Source of the DNA: JBHBQE01 sp041776485
GTDB taxonomy: Bacteria; Bacillota; Clostridia; Lachnospirales; Lachnospiraceae
Reading direction: 5' to 3'
Length of the DNA: 64,000 bases
Assembly (NCBI GenBank): GCA_041776485.1
Contig: JBHBQE010000021.1
Span: 1 to 64,000 of the forward strand
The notes under the pieces: model-generated
What the model saw: the letters and a program-made list of their open reading frames with translations, nothing else
Told to the model about the DNA's origin: nothing
Databases searched by the model: none
Position numbers and translations under genes: made by a program
Part shown: positions 43,073 to 52,575 of the stretch, piece after piece
Position numbering within the stretch: position 1 is the stretch's first letter
How the letters are laid out: each line of letters opens with the position of its first letter

Positions 43073-43660
43073 ATGAATAGGGAAAATTCCTGTTCCATGG
43101 CGCAACAGTTAGCGACCAGCTTTAAAGCAATCGCAAACAAAAAGTCCATTGAAAAGATAACTATTAAGGAAATTACAGATATGACGAATATCATTCGTCC
43201 TACTTTTTATAGCTATTTTCAGGATAAATATCAGGTTCTTGAGTGGATTGTAGAAAATGAGCTCATGATTCCCTGTAAGGAAAAAATGAAGCAGGGATTG
43301 TTCAAGCAGGGAACTTTGGATTTTCTTGATACTATGCTGATTGATTCAAAATTTTACCAGAACTGTATCAGGCTGGAGGGTCAAAACTCTTTTAAGGATA
43401 TATTAAGAGAGGCAATCAGAGGTACCATATTAACGCTGATTGATGAGGAAACTCTTGCCAAACTTATTTGGTTTAGATGGCTTACCACCAAGTCTATTGC
43501 AGACTTTTTTGCAGAGGCAGTTACTTATGCCATTGTGGAATGGGTGAAAACCGGTATGACGGTACCTAAGGAGGAGATTTGGGAGTGCTTTTTGTATCTT
43601 ACCACCCATTCTATAGAGGATATGATATTGGGTATTTATAATGACCCTAAAGAGGCATAG
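43073..43660 (+). CDS. TetR-family transcriptional regulator
   Basis: A 195-residue regulator with a TetR helix-turn-helix in the first 50 residues (FKAIANKKSIEKITIKEITD, NIIRPTFYSYFQDKYQVLEW). The C-terminal ligand domain is divergent and mostly helical, like the DhaS-type branch. It lies six bases after the HD-GYP gene and its stop abuts nth, so its target may be local, but no operator is seen. Confidence 0.88.
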   Translation: MNRENSCSMAQQLATSFKAIANKKSIEKITIKEITDMTNIIRPTFYSYFQDKYQVLEWIVENELMIPCKEKMKQGLFKQGTLDFLDTMLIDSKFYQNCIRLEGQNSFKDILREAIRGTILTLIDEETLAKLIWFRWLTTKSIADFFAEAVTYAIVEWVKTGMTVPKEEIWECFLYLTTHSIEDMILGIYNDPKEA

Positions 43661-43661
43661 T

Positions 43662-44291
43662 ATGACAAAAAAAGAACGAGTAGATTATGTGCTTAATGAA
43701 CTGGACAATCTATACGGAAAAGAAGTACAAAAGTATCTATTATATAAAAATCCATGGGAGCTTTTAATTGCGGTTATTTTAAGTGCCCAATGTACAGACG
43801 CAAGAGTAAACCTTGTAACAAGGGATTTATTTTCCCTATATCCGGATCCTGAGGCTTTAGGGAATGCCGGACAAAAAGATATTGAAAAGGTTATACATTC
43901 CACGGGATTTTATACCAATAAGGCAAAAAATATTATTGCCACCTCAAAGGTTATTCATGAGGAATATAATGATGAGGTGCCGGGAGACATAGAAAAACTT
44001 ATTCGGCTTCCGGGTGTGGGACGAAAGACTGCCAATGTAATACGCGGAAATATTTTTAATGAGCCTAGTATTGTTGTAGATACTCATGTAAAGAGGATTT
44101 CCGGTAAGTTAGGGTTTACGAAAAACAGTGATCCGGAGAAAATAGAATTTGACTTAATGAAGATACTGCCCAAAGAGCATTGGATCAGATACAACACTCA
44201 GGTTATTGCCCATGGTAGAGGGGTTTGTATAGCCAACAGACCCAGGTGTAGTGAATGTACACTGTACAGTGCATGTCCCTCTAAGGGATAG
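43662..44291 (+). CDS. nth: Endonuclease III
   Basis: A 209-residue base-excision DNA glycosylase/AP lyase. The helix-hairpin-helix LPGVGRKTANV with catalytic Lys, the catalytic Asp in VVDTHVKRISGKLG and the C-terminal [4Fe-4S] loop CIANRPRCSECTLYSAC (C-x6-C-x2-C-x5-C) are all present. ATG 43662 follows the TetR stop by one base, with AAAGAGG before it. It converges on the next gene without a gap. Confidence 0.96.
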   Translation: MTKKERVDYVLNELDNLYGKEVQKYLLYKNPWELLIAVILSAQCTDARVNLVTRDLFSLYPDPEALGNAGQKDIEKVIHSTGFYTNKAKNIIATSKVIHEEYNDEVPGDIEKLIRLPGVGRKTANVIRGNIFNEPSIVVDTHVKRISGKLGFTKNSDPEKIEFDLMKILPKEHWIRYNTQVIAHGRGVCIANRPRCSECTLYSACPSKG

Positions 44292-44900
44292 TTATTCCAG
44301 CAGCTTATCCATATAGTTAATTATTACCGATTCCATCGGGATATTTAGGCTCAGCACATATTCTTTAAGGGTAAGAATTCTGTTTTTTTGATTTAAAGTG
44401 ATGAAACAGTCACAAAGCAGGGTGTAATTTTTGCTGATATCCGATTTAATATATGCTCCGTATTCTAAAACTGTAATCGCTTCCGTAATATGTCCCTTAT
44501 TTATAAGCGCGTCAGCATAATCAACTAAAATCATGGTAAGCCTGTCAAAATCATCACCAATAGATTTCATAGCCTCAAAATTAGGGGAACCATAGGTTTC
44601 TCTTAGCTCGGTATTGGTTTTTCCCGTGAGATTTAAAAGAGGTTTTTTAGATAAAGCGATAATCTGACTTTCCAAATTTTGAATATTTTCATCATTAATA
44701 TTTCCCATATAAAATTTTTCTATGGGGATATTCAAGTAGGCAATTGTGCCTAAATCCATTGCAGGAACGGTTTTAGCATTCTTTTCCCTTTTAAAAAATT
44801 CATCTATATTTTCTCCAATGCGTTTTTTTGAACTTCCTGTTATAAGGGCAATTATTACTGCTGCCAGCAGGACAAACGGTAAAATGGGAAATAACGGCAT
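44292..44900 (-). CDS. Membrane-anchored protein of unknown function, TPR-like
   Basis: A 202-residue protein, start at 44900 where GGAGG lies six bases before ATG (MPLFPILPFVLLAAVIIALI). One N-terminal membrane helix is followed by a hydrophilic region whose later part (DFDRLTMILVDYADALINKG, HITEAITVLEYGAYI) looks like degenerate tetratricopeptide repeats. I do not recognise the family. The longer frame upstream has no ribosome site. Confidence 0.7.
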   Translation of the reverse strand: MPLFPILPFVLLAAVIIALITGSSKKRIGENIDEFFKREKNAKTVPAMDLGTIAYLNIPIEKFYMGNINDENIQNLESQIIALSKKPLLNLTGKTNTELRETYGSPNFEAMKSIGDDFDRLTMILVDYADALINKGHITEAITVLEYGAYIKSDISKNYTLLCDCFITLNQKNRILTLKEYVLSLNIPMESVIINYMDKLLE

Positions 44901-44951
44901 AATAATCCTCCAAATATACTTATCATTAAAAGGATACATAAAGCCTTTTTC

Positions 44952-44980
44952 TTGTCAATAATTCTTTAATGGTATATACT
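44952..44980 (+). promoter_or_regulatory. Sigma-A promoter of the VanW gene
   Basis: TTGTCA (44952-44957), a 17-bp spacer and TATACT (44975-44980), about 35 bp before the ATG. One mismatch in each hexamer. Confidence 0.65.
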
Positions 44981-45015
44981 TAATGCCGTTATTTTCTACA
45001 ATAAAGGAGCTTTAA

Positions 45016-46551
45016 ATGAAACGAAAAATATATGTGGCTTGTGCTGTATCTGCAGTGATTACAGCGGCTTTTTTGACAATTAATACAGGGACGGTTTACG
45101 CCAAAAATAATGATGATATAAAGGCAAATACTGCACCGGCGGGAGTCAGCATTAATGGACAGGATATATCGGGAATGGTAATTAATGAGGTTTCCGATAT
45201 GATAAGCCGGGAAATAGAAAAATATGACAGTACGGTTTTTACCCTTAAAGCGGAAACTGAAACCCTTAAGGCTTCAGGCAAAGACCTCTCAATAGAGGTT
45301 TACAACAAGGATGTGGGCAGTTTTGCAGTGGGTTATGGTAAAAAGGGTAATCTTATAGAGCGTTTTATGGACAACAGCGATATTGCTGCAGGTCGTAAAA
45401 AGGATTTTTCACTGGTGTTTTCTGCAAATGAGGCAAAAGCTGCCGCTTATTTAGAAGCAAAAGCTCCTGAGCTTGCCAGTGCTCCCGTGGATAACTCTCT
45501 GAAAAGAGAAAACGGAGAATTTATTTTTATTGAGGGAAAGGCAGGCACTGCCGTAGATTTTCAAGCCTCAGCAAAGGCTATTTCAGATTTTATGATAAAT
45601 AGTTGGACAGGAGAACAGGCTGAAATTGACCTTATGGTTATAAAAGAGGAACCCAGAGGAACAAGGGAAGAACTGGGTGCAATAAGGGACTTGCTGGGCG
45701 GTTTCCATACTGACTTTTCCAGCAGCAGCCAGGCAAGAGCGGGAAATGTCAAGAATGGTGCTTCACTGATAAATGGCAGCATTATTTATCCGGGTGAGGA
45801 ATATTCAGTATCAAAGCACCTAAAGGAGAGAAATGCGGAAAACGGATATTTTTTGGCACCCTCCTACGAAAATGGAACTACTGTGGATACCTATGGTGGC
45901 GGAATCTGTCAAATATCCACTACATTATACAATGCGGTTATTCGCTCAGAGCTTGAGATATTGGAAAGACACCCCCATTCCATGATTGTATCTTATGTAA
46001 GTCCTTCTATGGACGCGGCAGTATCGGAGGGCTCAAAGGATCTGGTATTTAAAAATAATTTAAATAATCCCATATATATTGAGGGCTATACCAATGGCGG
46101 GATGCTATACTTTAATATATTTGGTAAGGACGAAAGATCAGAGGGCAGAGATATAACTTTTGAGAGTGAAGTGCTTGGAACCACAGAAGCAGGAGAAAAA
46201 TATATTGCAGACCCGGCACTGCCGATAGGCACAATTTCAAAGCAACAGTCTGCCCATACCGGATATTCAGCCAGATTGTGGAAGATTGTTAAGGAAAATG
46301 GGCAGGAAATCAGCAGAGATATATTTAATAAGAGTAATTATAAGCCCGGAGACGCAATTTATCTTGTGGGAATAGCAGGAGATCCTGGTCATGGTGCTGC
46401 CATTGCCGGTGCCGTAGAGACTCAAGACAGGGGAACTATTGACGCTGCTATTGGTATAGGTGCTCCTGCACCGGAGCCTGCACCCGCACCGACACCGGCT
46501 CCCGCTCCCGCAGCGGAGTCTGCTCCGGCACCGGAAACACCTGCACCATAA
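45016..46551 (+). CDS. VanW-family cell-wall protein with Pro-rich tail
   Basis: A 511-residue exported protein. A signal peptide (to about AKNND) is followed by a peptidoglycan-binding-like region (INGQDISGMVINEVSDMISR, a PG_binding_4 type domain) and the VanW domain from about residue 230 (GSIIYPGEEYSVSKHLKERN, YGGGICQISTTLYNAV, LERHPHSMIVSYV). A C-terminal G5-like segment precedes a tail of Pro/Ala (APEPAPAPTPAPAPAAES). VanW proteins occur in some vancomycin clusters, but here there is no van cluster. Role in the cell wall is inferred. Confidence 0.9.
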   Translation: MKRKIYVACAVSAVITAAFLTINTGTVYAKNNDDIKANTAPAGVSINGQDISGMVINEVSDMISREIEKYDSTVFTLKAETETLKASGKDLSIEVYNKDVGSFAVGYGKKGNLIERFMDNSDIAAGRKKDFSLVFSANEAKAAAYLEAKAPELASAPVDNSLKRENGEFIFIEGKAGTAVDFQASAKAISDFMINSWTGEQAEIDLMVIKEEPRGTREELGAIRDLLGGFHTDFSSSSQARAGNVKNGASLINGSIIYPGEEYSVSKHLKERNAENGYFLAPSYENGTTVDTYGGGICQISTTLYNAVIRSELEILERHPHSMIVSYVSPSMDAAVSEGSKDLVFKNNLNNPIYIEGYTNGGMLYFNIFGKDERSEGRDITFESEVLGTTEAGEKYIADPALPIGTISKQQSAHTGYSARLWKIVKENGQEISRDIFNKSNYKPGDAIYLVGIAGDPGHGAAIAGAVETQDRGTIDAAIGIGAPAPEPAPAPTPAPAPAAESAPAPETPAP

Positions 46552-46555
46552 TAAA

Positions 46556-47071
46556 TTGGACATTGTAGTTGTAGGCTGGATAGGGCTGGAGGGTACTTCT
46601 GTCATTGCGGAAAATAATCAAAACAGCCTAAGGCAGCATTTTTCTGAATACGTGATAAATAAAGGGATTCGTGCTTACAGCGAATTTGGTTTTTTTGACA
46701 ACATAAATTTGGGAAATAGTATGGAACTTGGAAATGGTGGGATTTTTGCAGGCTTATGGAGGCTGTCGAAAGAAATGGATTTGGGCTTTCGTGTGGAGCT
46801 TTCCAGTATTCCTATTAGGCAGGAAACCATAGAATTATGTGAGTATTATGATATCAATCCCTACAGGCTTTATTCAGGGGGGTGCCTTTTAGCTGCAGGT
46901 AATATAGAAAAGATACAAAATTCTGTCAACAGCGGCAATTGTACTGTTATTGGGAACACTCTGGATTGCGCAAAAAAGATTATACACTATGACGAGAATA
47001 CCATGTATTTAAATCCTCCTGTACAGGATGAAATGATGTTAAATATAAATAAACTCTGTGGATATATATAA
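46556..47071 (+). pseudogene. C-terminal half of an AIR synthase-related (HypE-like) protein
   Basis: The frame gives about 171 residues starting at a weak TTG, MDIVVVGWIGLEGTSVIAEN, with GGIFAGLWRLSKEMDLGF and SIPIRQETIELCEYYDINPY and a late VIGNTLDCAKKII. These match the C-terminal AIRS_C domain of the HypE/PurM-like proteins common in Lachnospiraceae. The N-terminal ATP-binding domain (about 130-150 residues) is missing; directly upstream is the VanW Pro-rich tail in another frame. No ribosome site exists. A deletion that fused the region, leaving a remnant, is likely; a short functional protein is the alternative. Confidence 0.6.
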
Positions 47072-47082
47072 GGAGAGTGGAT

Positions 47083-47568
47083 ATGGACAGAAAAAAATTA
47101 CTTAACCATATAGAGAAGAATGCAAGGGTAGACTTGAGTGAATTTGCTGTTATGCTGGGGGTTGATGAGGCAGATATATTAAATGAACTAATAAGTATGG
47201 AAAAGGAAAATATTATTTGCGGCTACCATACTTTTATCAATTGGGAAAAAATTGGTGTGGAAAAAGTTACTGCCATGATTGAAGTTAGAGTTACACCACA
47301 AAGGGGAATGGGCTTTGATAAAGTGGCAACCAGAATATATAACTATCCCGAGGTGGACAGTGTTTATCTTATTTCAGGTGGATATGATTTTATGGTGATA
47401 TTAGACGGTAAAACCATCAGGGAGATTTCCGAGTTTGTTTCAGACAAATTAAGTCCATTGGAGTCGGTTCTTAGTACAAGAACTAATTTTATCCTTAAAA
47501 AATATAAGGATCATGGTGTGGTAATGCTGGAAAGCAAAAGAGATGAAAGGATATTAATGTCACCGTGA
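47083..47568 (+). CDS. Lrp/AsnC-family regulator
   Basis: A 161-residue protein with an N-terminal winged helix (LLNHIEKNARVDLSEFAVML) and a RAM effector domain (VTAMIEVRVTPQRGMGFDKV, YNYPEVDSVYLISGGYDFMV). Such proteins sense amino acids. ATG 47083 is seven bases after AAGGAG. It overlaps the aminotransferase by four bases, a pairing often seen when the regulator controls that enzyme. Confidence 0.92.
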   Translation: MDRKKLLNHIEKNARVDLSEFAVMLGVDEADILNELISMEKENIICGYHTFINWEKIGVEKVTAMIEVRVTPQRGMGFDKVATRIYNYPEVDSVYLISGGYDFMVILDGKTIREISEFVSDKLSPLESVLSTRTNFILKKYKDHGVVMLESKRDERILMSP

Positions 47569-48725
47569 AAAATCTACTTTCCGAAACAGTTGTTAATATA
47601 AAGCCCTCAGGAATAAGGAAATTTTTTGATATTGTTACCGAAATGAAAGATGCTATATCCCTTGGAGTGGGAGAGCCTGATTTTGATACCCCATGGAGAG
47701 TAAGGGATGAAGCTATTTTCAGCTTGGAAAAGGGAAGAACCTTTTATACATCCAATTCCGGATTAAGTGAGCTCCGTGTGGAAATATCAAATTATTTAGA
47801 GAGAAGATTCGACATTTCCTATAATCCGGGGAATGAGATTTTAATTACGGTAGGTGGCTCTGAAGCGATAGATATCGGTTTTCGTGCAGTTATTAACCCA
47901 GGTGATGAAGTGCTTATACCTGAGCCGTCCTTTGTATCCTATGCACCGTGTGCTGCCATGGCAGGAGCCGTTACAGTACCGATTCCTCTTAAAGTGGAGA
48001 ATGAATTCCGACTGACAAAGGAGGAACTATTAGAGCATATTACTGATAAAACAAAGATTCTTGTACTGCCTTTCCCTAATAATCCGACTGGAGCCATTAT
48101 GGAGGAGTCAGATTTAAAGGCAATTTATGAGGTTATTATAGAACGCGATATTCTTGTGATGACTGATGAAATATATGCTGAGCTTACCTATGGCAAAAAA
48201 CATATATCCATTGCCTCTTTTCCGGGGATGAAAGAGAGAACAATCTATGTAAACGGCTTTTCTAAGGCTTATTCTATGACAGGCTGGCGATTGGGTTATG
48301 CCTGTGCTCCGGCAAATATTATGGAGCAAATGACTAAGATACACCAGTATGCCATTATGTGTGCTCCGACTAATAGTCAGTATGCAGCTATAAAGGCAAT
48401 AAGAGATTGCGATGACGAAGTTCTCCTAATGTGTGATGAATATAATATGCGCCGCAGATTTCTTTTAGATAGATTCAGTAAAATGGGAGTATCTTGTTTT
48501 GAACCCTTTGGAGCCTTTTATATGTTTCCCAATATTGAAAAATTCGGATTTTCTTCTGAAGAGTTTGCAACAAGGCTTTTAAAGGCAGGTAAGCTTGCCA
48601 CTGTTCCGGGAACGGCATTTGGAGACAGCGGTGAGGGATTTTTAAGGATATCCTATGCCTATTCCCTGGATACTTTAAAGGATGGCATGGATAGGTTTGA
48701 AAGATTTATAAATGGATTATCTTAA
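47565..48725 (+). CDS. PLP-dependent aminotransferase (class I, PatA/AspC-like)
   Basis: A 386-residue fold-type I enzyme starting at GTG: ISLGVGEPDFDTPW, LVLPFPNNPTGAIM, the PLP aspartate in MTDEIYAELTYG, the lysine in NGFSKAYSMTGWRLGYA and the substrate Arg in GFLRISYAYS. It is likely an aspartate or aromatic aminotransferase. It overlaps the Lrp gene (GTGA) and, by 14 bp, ecfA1. Confidence 0.92.
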   Translation: MKNLLSETVVNIKPSGIRKFFDIVTEMKDAISLGVGEPDFDTPWRVRDEAIFSLEKGRTFYTSNSGLSELRVEISNYLERRFDISYNPGNEILITVGGSEAIDIGFRAVINPGDEVLIPEPSFVSYAPCAAMAGAVTVPIPLKVENEFRLTKEELLEHITDKTKILVLPFPNNPTGAIMEESDLKAIYEVIIERDILVMTDEIYAELTYGKKHISIASFPGMKERTIYVNGFSKAYSMTGWRLGYACAPANIMEQMTKIHQYAIMCAPTNSQYAAIKAIRDCDDEVLLMCDEYNMRRRFLLDRFSKMGVSCFEPFGAFYMFPNIEKFGFSSEEFATRLLKAGKLATVPGTAFGDSGEGFLRISYAYSLDTLKDGMDRFERFINGLS

Positions 48726-49584
48726 AATCAATAATATTCTCTATGAGTATTTCAGAAGAGATGAAGACGGCAATATAGAGGGGATACAAAAGGCTATAGA
48801 TAATGTTAGCCTCTCTGTAAAGGCAGGAGATTTCATTTCCATTTTAGGTCATAACGGTTCAGGTAAATCCACTTTAGCAAAGCTTATAAACGCACTTCTT
48901 ATTCCTGCCCAGGGTACTGTAATTGTCGATGGCGAGGACACCAGTGATAAAAATAATACTCTCAGTATTCGAAAAAAAACCGGAATGGTATTTCAAAATC
49001 CCGATAATCAAATAATTGCCAGTACCGTGGAGGAGGATATTGCCTTTGGACCGGAAAATATAGGCATTAAATCTGAGGATATTATTCAAAGGGTGAACAA
49101 TGCCCTGGAAGTCCTTGGCTTGTCGGAGTATAGGAAAACATCTCCTAATCATCTTTCCGGAGGGCAAAAACAGAGGGTGGCAATTGCCGGGATTCTGGCA
49201 ATGGAACCTAAATGTATAATATTAGATGAAGCTACATCCATGTTGGATCCAAAGGGTCGCAGGGATGTATTGGATATTGTTCATCAATTGAATAAAAATC
49301 TGGGAATAACCATTATATTAATTACTCACAATATGGAGGAGGTTGTAGACTCTGATTATGTATATATTATGAGTGAGGGACAGATAATTGAAAGCGGTAC
49401 TCCAAGAGAGATATTTTCAAGGGAAGAGTTTTTACTGGAAAATGGGCTGGATGTGCCGCCTATTACGAGAATAGCCGGTATTTTAAATAAAAATGGACTT
49501 GCGGTTTCCCCCAATGTACTTAGTCTGGAGGAATTAGTAGAGGAAATAGGAAGAATAGGTAAAAGTGGAAATCATAGTAGATAA
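48712..49584 (+). CDS. ecfA1: ECF transporter ATPase A1
   Basis: A 290-residue ATPase of energy-coupling-factor vitamin/metal importers: Walker A GHNGSGKSTLAKL, Q-loop VFQNPDNQI, signature LSGGQKQRVAIAG, Walker B CIILDEATSML. The C-terminal EcfA extension is present. It pairs with EcfA2 and EcfT, which follow with overlaps. No substrate-binding S component is in the window, so this is a shared module. Confidence 0.96.
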   Translation: MDYLKINNILYEYFRRDEDGNIEGIQKAIDNVSLSVKAGDFISILGHNGSGKSTLAKLINALLIPAQGTVIVDGEDTSDKNNTLSIRKKTGMVFQNPDNQIIASTVEEDIAFGPENIGIKSEDIIQRVNNALEVLGLSEYRKTSPNHLSGGQKQRVAIAGILAMEPKCIILDEATSMLDPKGRRDVLDIVHQLNKNLGITIILITHNMEEVVDSDYVYIMSEGQIIESGTPREIFSREEFLLENGLDVPPITRIAGILNKNGLAVSPNVLSLEELVEEIGRIGKSGNHSR

Positions 49585-50425
49585 GCTAAATTATACATAT
49601 TTTAAATCTACAGCCAATTCTCTCAGGGCTTTAGAGGATATTTCCTTTTGCATACGACCTCAGGAATTTGTGGGGATAATAGGAGCCACAGGTTCAGGGA
49701 AGTCCACTCTTATTCAGCATTTAAACGGTCTTATAACACCTCAAAGCGGAAATGTATATTATGATAAAGAGGATATTAACCATAAGGACTATGACAGAAT
49801 AGCCCTGAGGAGTCGAGTTGGAATGGTGTTCCAATATCCTGAATATCAGCTTTTTGAAGCTACTGTTTTAGAGGATGTAAAGTTTGGTCCCAAAAATCAG
49901 GGATTAAGTGATAAGGAAGCAAGTATCAGGGCATATTCTGCACTGGAACTGCTGTCTTTTCCCAGACATTTAGTGAATCAATCCCCCTTTGACTTATCCG
50001 GTGGGCAAAAGCGAGTTGCCGCCATTGCGGGTGTACTGGCAATGAAGCCTGAAGTAATTATTTTAGATGAGCCAACGGCAGGCTTAGATCCAAGGGGCAG
50101 AAAATATATTCTGGATATTTTAAGGAAGCTACACAGAGAAACTAAAACAACTATAATTCTGGTTTCTCATAGTATGGAGGAGGTTGCAGAATATGTGGAC
50201 AGACTTTTGGTGCTAAACAAGGGGAAGTTGATATTTGATGATAGTGTACAGGCGGTATTTTCCCATATTAAGGAGCTGGAGGAGATGGATTTAAGGGCAC
50301 CCTGCAGTACATATTTACTAAATAGCCTAAAGAAGCTGGATTTTGATGTGGATACGGGCGTGATTACTATTGAAGAGACAGCAAGAGAGATTCTTAAGGC
50401 AGCAGGGGGATACAGGCATGATTAG
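49565..50425 (+). CDS. ecfA2: ECF transporter ATPase A2
   Basis: A 286-residue ATPase starting at GTG inside the ecfA1 end: Walker A GATGSGKSTLIQ, VFQYPEYQLF, a signature LSGGQKRVAAIAG that is one residue shorter than the usual LSGGQ-x-RV, and Walker B IILDEPTAGL. Typical EcfA2. It overlaps ecfT by eight bases. Confidence 0.95.
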   Translation: MEIIVDKLNYTYFKSTANSLRALEDISFCIRPQEFVGIIGATGSGKSTLIQHLNGLITPQSGNVYYDKEDINHKDYDRIALRSRVGMVFQYPEYQLFEATVLEDVKFGPKNQGLSDKEASIRAYSALELLSFPRHLVNQSPFDLSGGQKRVAAIAGVLAMKPEVIILDEPTAGLDPRGRKYILDILRKLHRETKTTIILVSHSMEEVAEYVDRLLVLNKGKLIFDDSVQAVFSHIKELEEMDLRAPCSTYLLNSLKKLDFDVDTGVITIEETAREILKAAGGYRHD

Positions 50426-51245
50426 AGATATTACTTTAGGGCAATATTATCAAGGTGACTCTGTTATCCACAGATTAGACCCCAGAGTTAAGCTGATAGC
50501 CACTTTGGTATATGTTTTTGAGTTGTTTCTTGTCAGGGATATAGCTACCTTTGCATATATGAGTCTGATACTTTTAGCTATGATTTTATTATGCCGTGTA
50601 CCGTTCTCCTTTATGGTAAGAGGTCTTAGAATGATAGTCTTTTTAATGATAGTAGCCGGAGTGTTTAATTTATTCTTAACTCCGGGAGAGGCTATTTGGA
50701 GCTTTGGGATATTAAAGCTTACTAAACTTGGCATTAAAAATGCGTTAATAATGGTTTTCAGGATGATTTACTTAATTATCGGAAGTTCTATTTTAACCCT
50801 TACCACTACTCCCAATTCACTTACAGAAGGGCTGGAAAGGCTTATGAAGTGGCTTAAAATATTCCATGTTCCGGTACATGAAATTGCTATGATGATGTCC
50901 ATTGCTCTGAGATTTATTCCTATTTTGCTGGAGGAAACTGACAAAATAATAAAAGCACAGCAGTCCAGGGGTGCTAATTTGGAAACAGGAAATGTTATTA
51001 ATAGGGCAAGGAATTTGGTGCCGATTCTAGTACCTCTTTTTGTATCCGCCTTCAGGAGAGCCTATGAATTAAGTCTGGCAATGGAGGCTCGCTGTTATAA
51101 CGGAGGAGAGGGCAGGACAAAAATGTATCCCTTAAAGTATTCTAGGGGAGATATTATTTCTTATGTTTTAATTATTCTATCTTTAATTATAATTATTCTA
51201 ATAAAGGTGATGTCTTTTGAAAGTATTATTAAAAGTAGCCTATGA
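50418..51245 (+). CDS. ecfT: ECF transporter transmembrane protein T
   Basis: A 275-residue membrane protein with the EcfT coupling helices, marked by IIKAQQSRGANLETGN and SLAMEARCYNGGEGRT (the two Ala-Arg-Gly type coupling motifs). The N-terminal SVIHRLDPRVKLIATLVYVF is also characteristic. I use ATG 50418, with GGGGGA before it, rather than upstream starts. It overlaps truA by 29 bp. Confidence 0.95.
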   Translation: MIRDITLGQYYQGDSVIHRLDPRVKLIATLVYVFELFLVRDIATFAYMSLILLAMILLCRVPFSFMVRGLRMIVFLMIVAGVFNLFLTPGEAIWSFGILKLTKLGIKNALIMVFRMIYLIIGSSILTLTTTPNSLTEGLERLMKWLKIFHVPVHEIAMMMSIALRFIPILLEETDKIIKAQQSRGANLETGNVINRARNLVPILVPLFVSAFRRAYELSLAMEARCYNGGEGRTKMYPLKYSRGDIISYVLIILSLIIIILIKVMSFESIIKSSL

Positions 51246-51948
51246 TGGCAGTAACTACCATGGCTGGCAATTTCAGGAGGGATTGCCGACAATAGAGGGG
51301 GAGATACTAAAGGCTCTTAACGATATGGTAGGGAAGCCTGTGGAAATAATGGGTGCCAGCCGCACAGATGCAGGTGTTCATGCATTGGGTAATCTTGCGG
51401 TCTTTGATACAGATTCCTCAATTCCGGAGGATAAGTTTATCTATGGATTGAATAACAGACTTCCGAGAGATATAAGGATAGTGGAGTCATCTGGTATCAA
51501 TGATGAATTTGATATAAGACATGATATAAAGAATAAAACCTATGAATATAAAATTACCACAAATAAGGTACTGCTGCCGCATAAAAGGCTGTATTATTAT
51601 CACTACAACAGAATGCTTGATGTGGAGGCAATGAATCATGGCGCTGAGCTATTGGTGGGGGAGCATGATTTTACCAGCTTTTCTTCAGTGAATACCCAGA
51701 CTCTTACGAGGGTAAGAAATATATATTTTTGTGAGGTGTTTTCCGATTTAGATGATATAATAATTAGAGTAAACGGAAGTGGGTTTTTATACAATATGGT
51801 TAGGATTATTGCAGGAACCCTCTTAGAAGTCGGAAAGGGAAAAATTGCCCCAGAGGATATAAAAGGTATACTTGCCGGAAGGGACAGAAATCTTGCAGGT
51901 GCAACTTTACCCCCTCAGGGACTTACTCTGGTGGAAATATTTTATTAA
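51217..51948 (+). CDS. truA: tRNA pseudouridine38-40 synthase
   Basis: A 243-residue enzyme that isomerises uridines 38-40 in tRNA anticodon stems. Motifs are VAYDGSNYHGWQFQ and the catalytic Asp in GASRTDAGVHALG, with GSGFLYNMVRIIAG near the end. It starts at TTG with AAAGGTG upstream and overlaps ecfT. The order ecfA1-ecfA2-ecfT-truA is the standard Firmicutes arrangement. Confidence 0.97.
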   Translation: MKVLLKVAYDGSNYHGWQFQEGLPTIEGEILKALNDMVGKPVEIMGASRTDAGVHALGNLAVFDTDSSIPEDKFIYGLNNRLPRDIRIVESSGINDEFDIRHDIKNKTYEYKITTNKVLLPHKRLYYYHYNRMLDVEAMNHGAELLVGEHDFTSFSSVNTQTLTRVRNIYFCEVFSDLDDIIIRVNGSGFLYNMVRIIAGTLLEVGKGKIAPEDIKGILAGRDRNLAGATLPPQGLTLVEIFY

Positions 51949-51969
51949 TATATTAGAGAGGAGCGAGAT

Positions 51970-52575
51970 ATGTATCCGGTTATAACCATTAACAGAGAAT
52001 TTGGCAGCGGTGGACACTCAATAGGAGAGGAAGTTGCAAAGCGACTGAACATTCCTTTTTATGATGGTCAGATTGTAGAGCGTTGTTCCATAGAGTCAGG
52101 CTATGCCAAGGAAATCATAGAGGAGCAGGGCGAGCAGGCATCTAATTCAGATAAGTGGTTTAATTTCCCCAGCGTATCCTATATGTATTATCAGACACCA
52201 CAGGATGAAATTTATCTGGCTCAAAGAAGAGTTATTATGGATATAGCAAAGGAAGGTCCCTGTGTAATTGTGGGCAGGTGCTCAGACTATATACTTGAAT
52301 ATGCCAATCCTCCCATTAAATGTGCTCACGTACTGATTCATGCAGATTATGAGCATAGAGAAAAACGTATTCTTGAAAAATATGGTGAAGTGGATGGAGT
52401 AGATATTAAAAAACGTATTGCAAAAAAAGATAAGCAAAGACGTGCCTATTACCACTACTATACCGACAGAAGCTGGGGTGATTACAATAATTATAATTTA
52501 AGCCTGGACAGCGGAAAACTGGGGGAGGAACTATGCGTATATCTTATATGTGAAATGGCAAAGAAGCTTGGATAG
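51970..52575 (+). CDS. Cytidylate kinase-like family protein
   Basis: A 201-residue P-loop protein, VITINREFGSGGHSIGEEVA, with CVIVGRCSDYIL and the basic lid RIAKKDKQRRAYYHYYTDRS. This family is annotated cytidylate-kinase-like; true Cmk is longer and its NMP-binding insert is not seen here. Substrate unknown. Its end overlaps the next gene by 26 bp. Confidence 0.85.
   Translation: MYPVITINREFGSGGHSIGEEVAKRLNIPFYDGQIVERCSIESGYAKEIIEEQGEQASNSDKWFNFPSVSYMYYQTPQDEIYLAQRRVIMDIAKEGPCVIVGRCSDYILEYANPPIKCAHVLIHADYEHREKRILEKYGEVDGVDIKKRIAKKDKQRRAYYHYYTDRSWGDYNNYNLSLDSGKLGEELCVYLICEMAKKLG

Noticed and set aside
45016..46551. Vancomycin resistance gene
   Set aside because: VanW-domain proteins are common wall proteins in Clostridia; no vanH, vanA/B or vanX genes are nearby.
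46460..46555. N-terminal extension of the AIR synthase-like frame
   Set aside because: It reads the Pro-rich VanW tail in another frame and gives a His/Arg/Leu-rich nonsense sequence.
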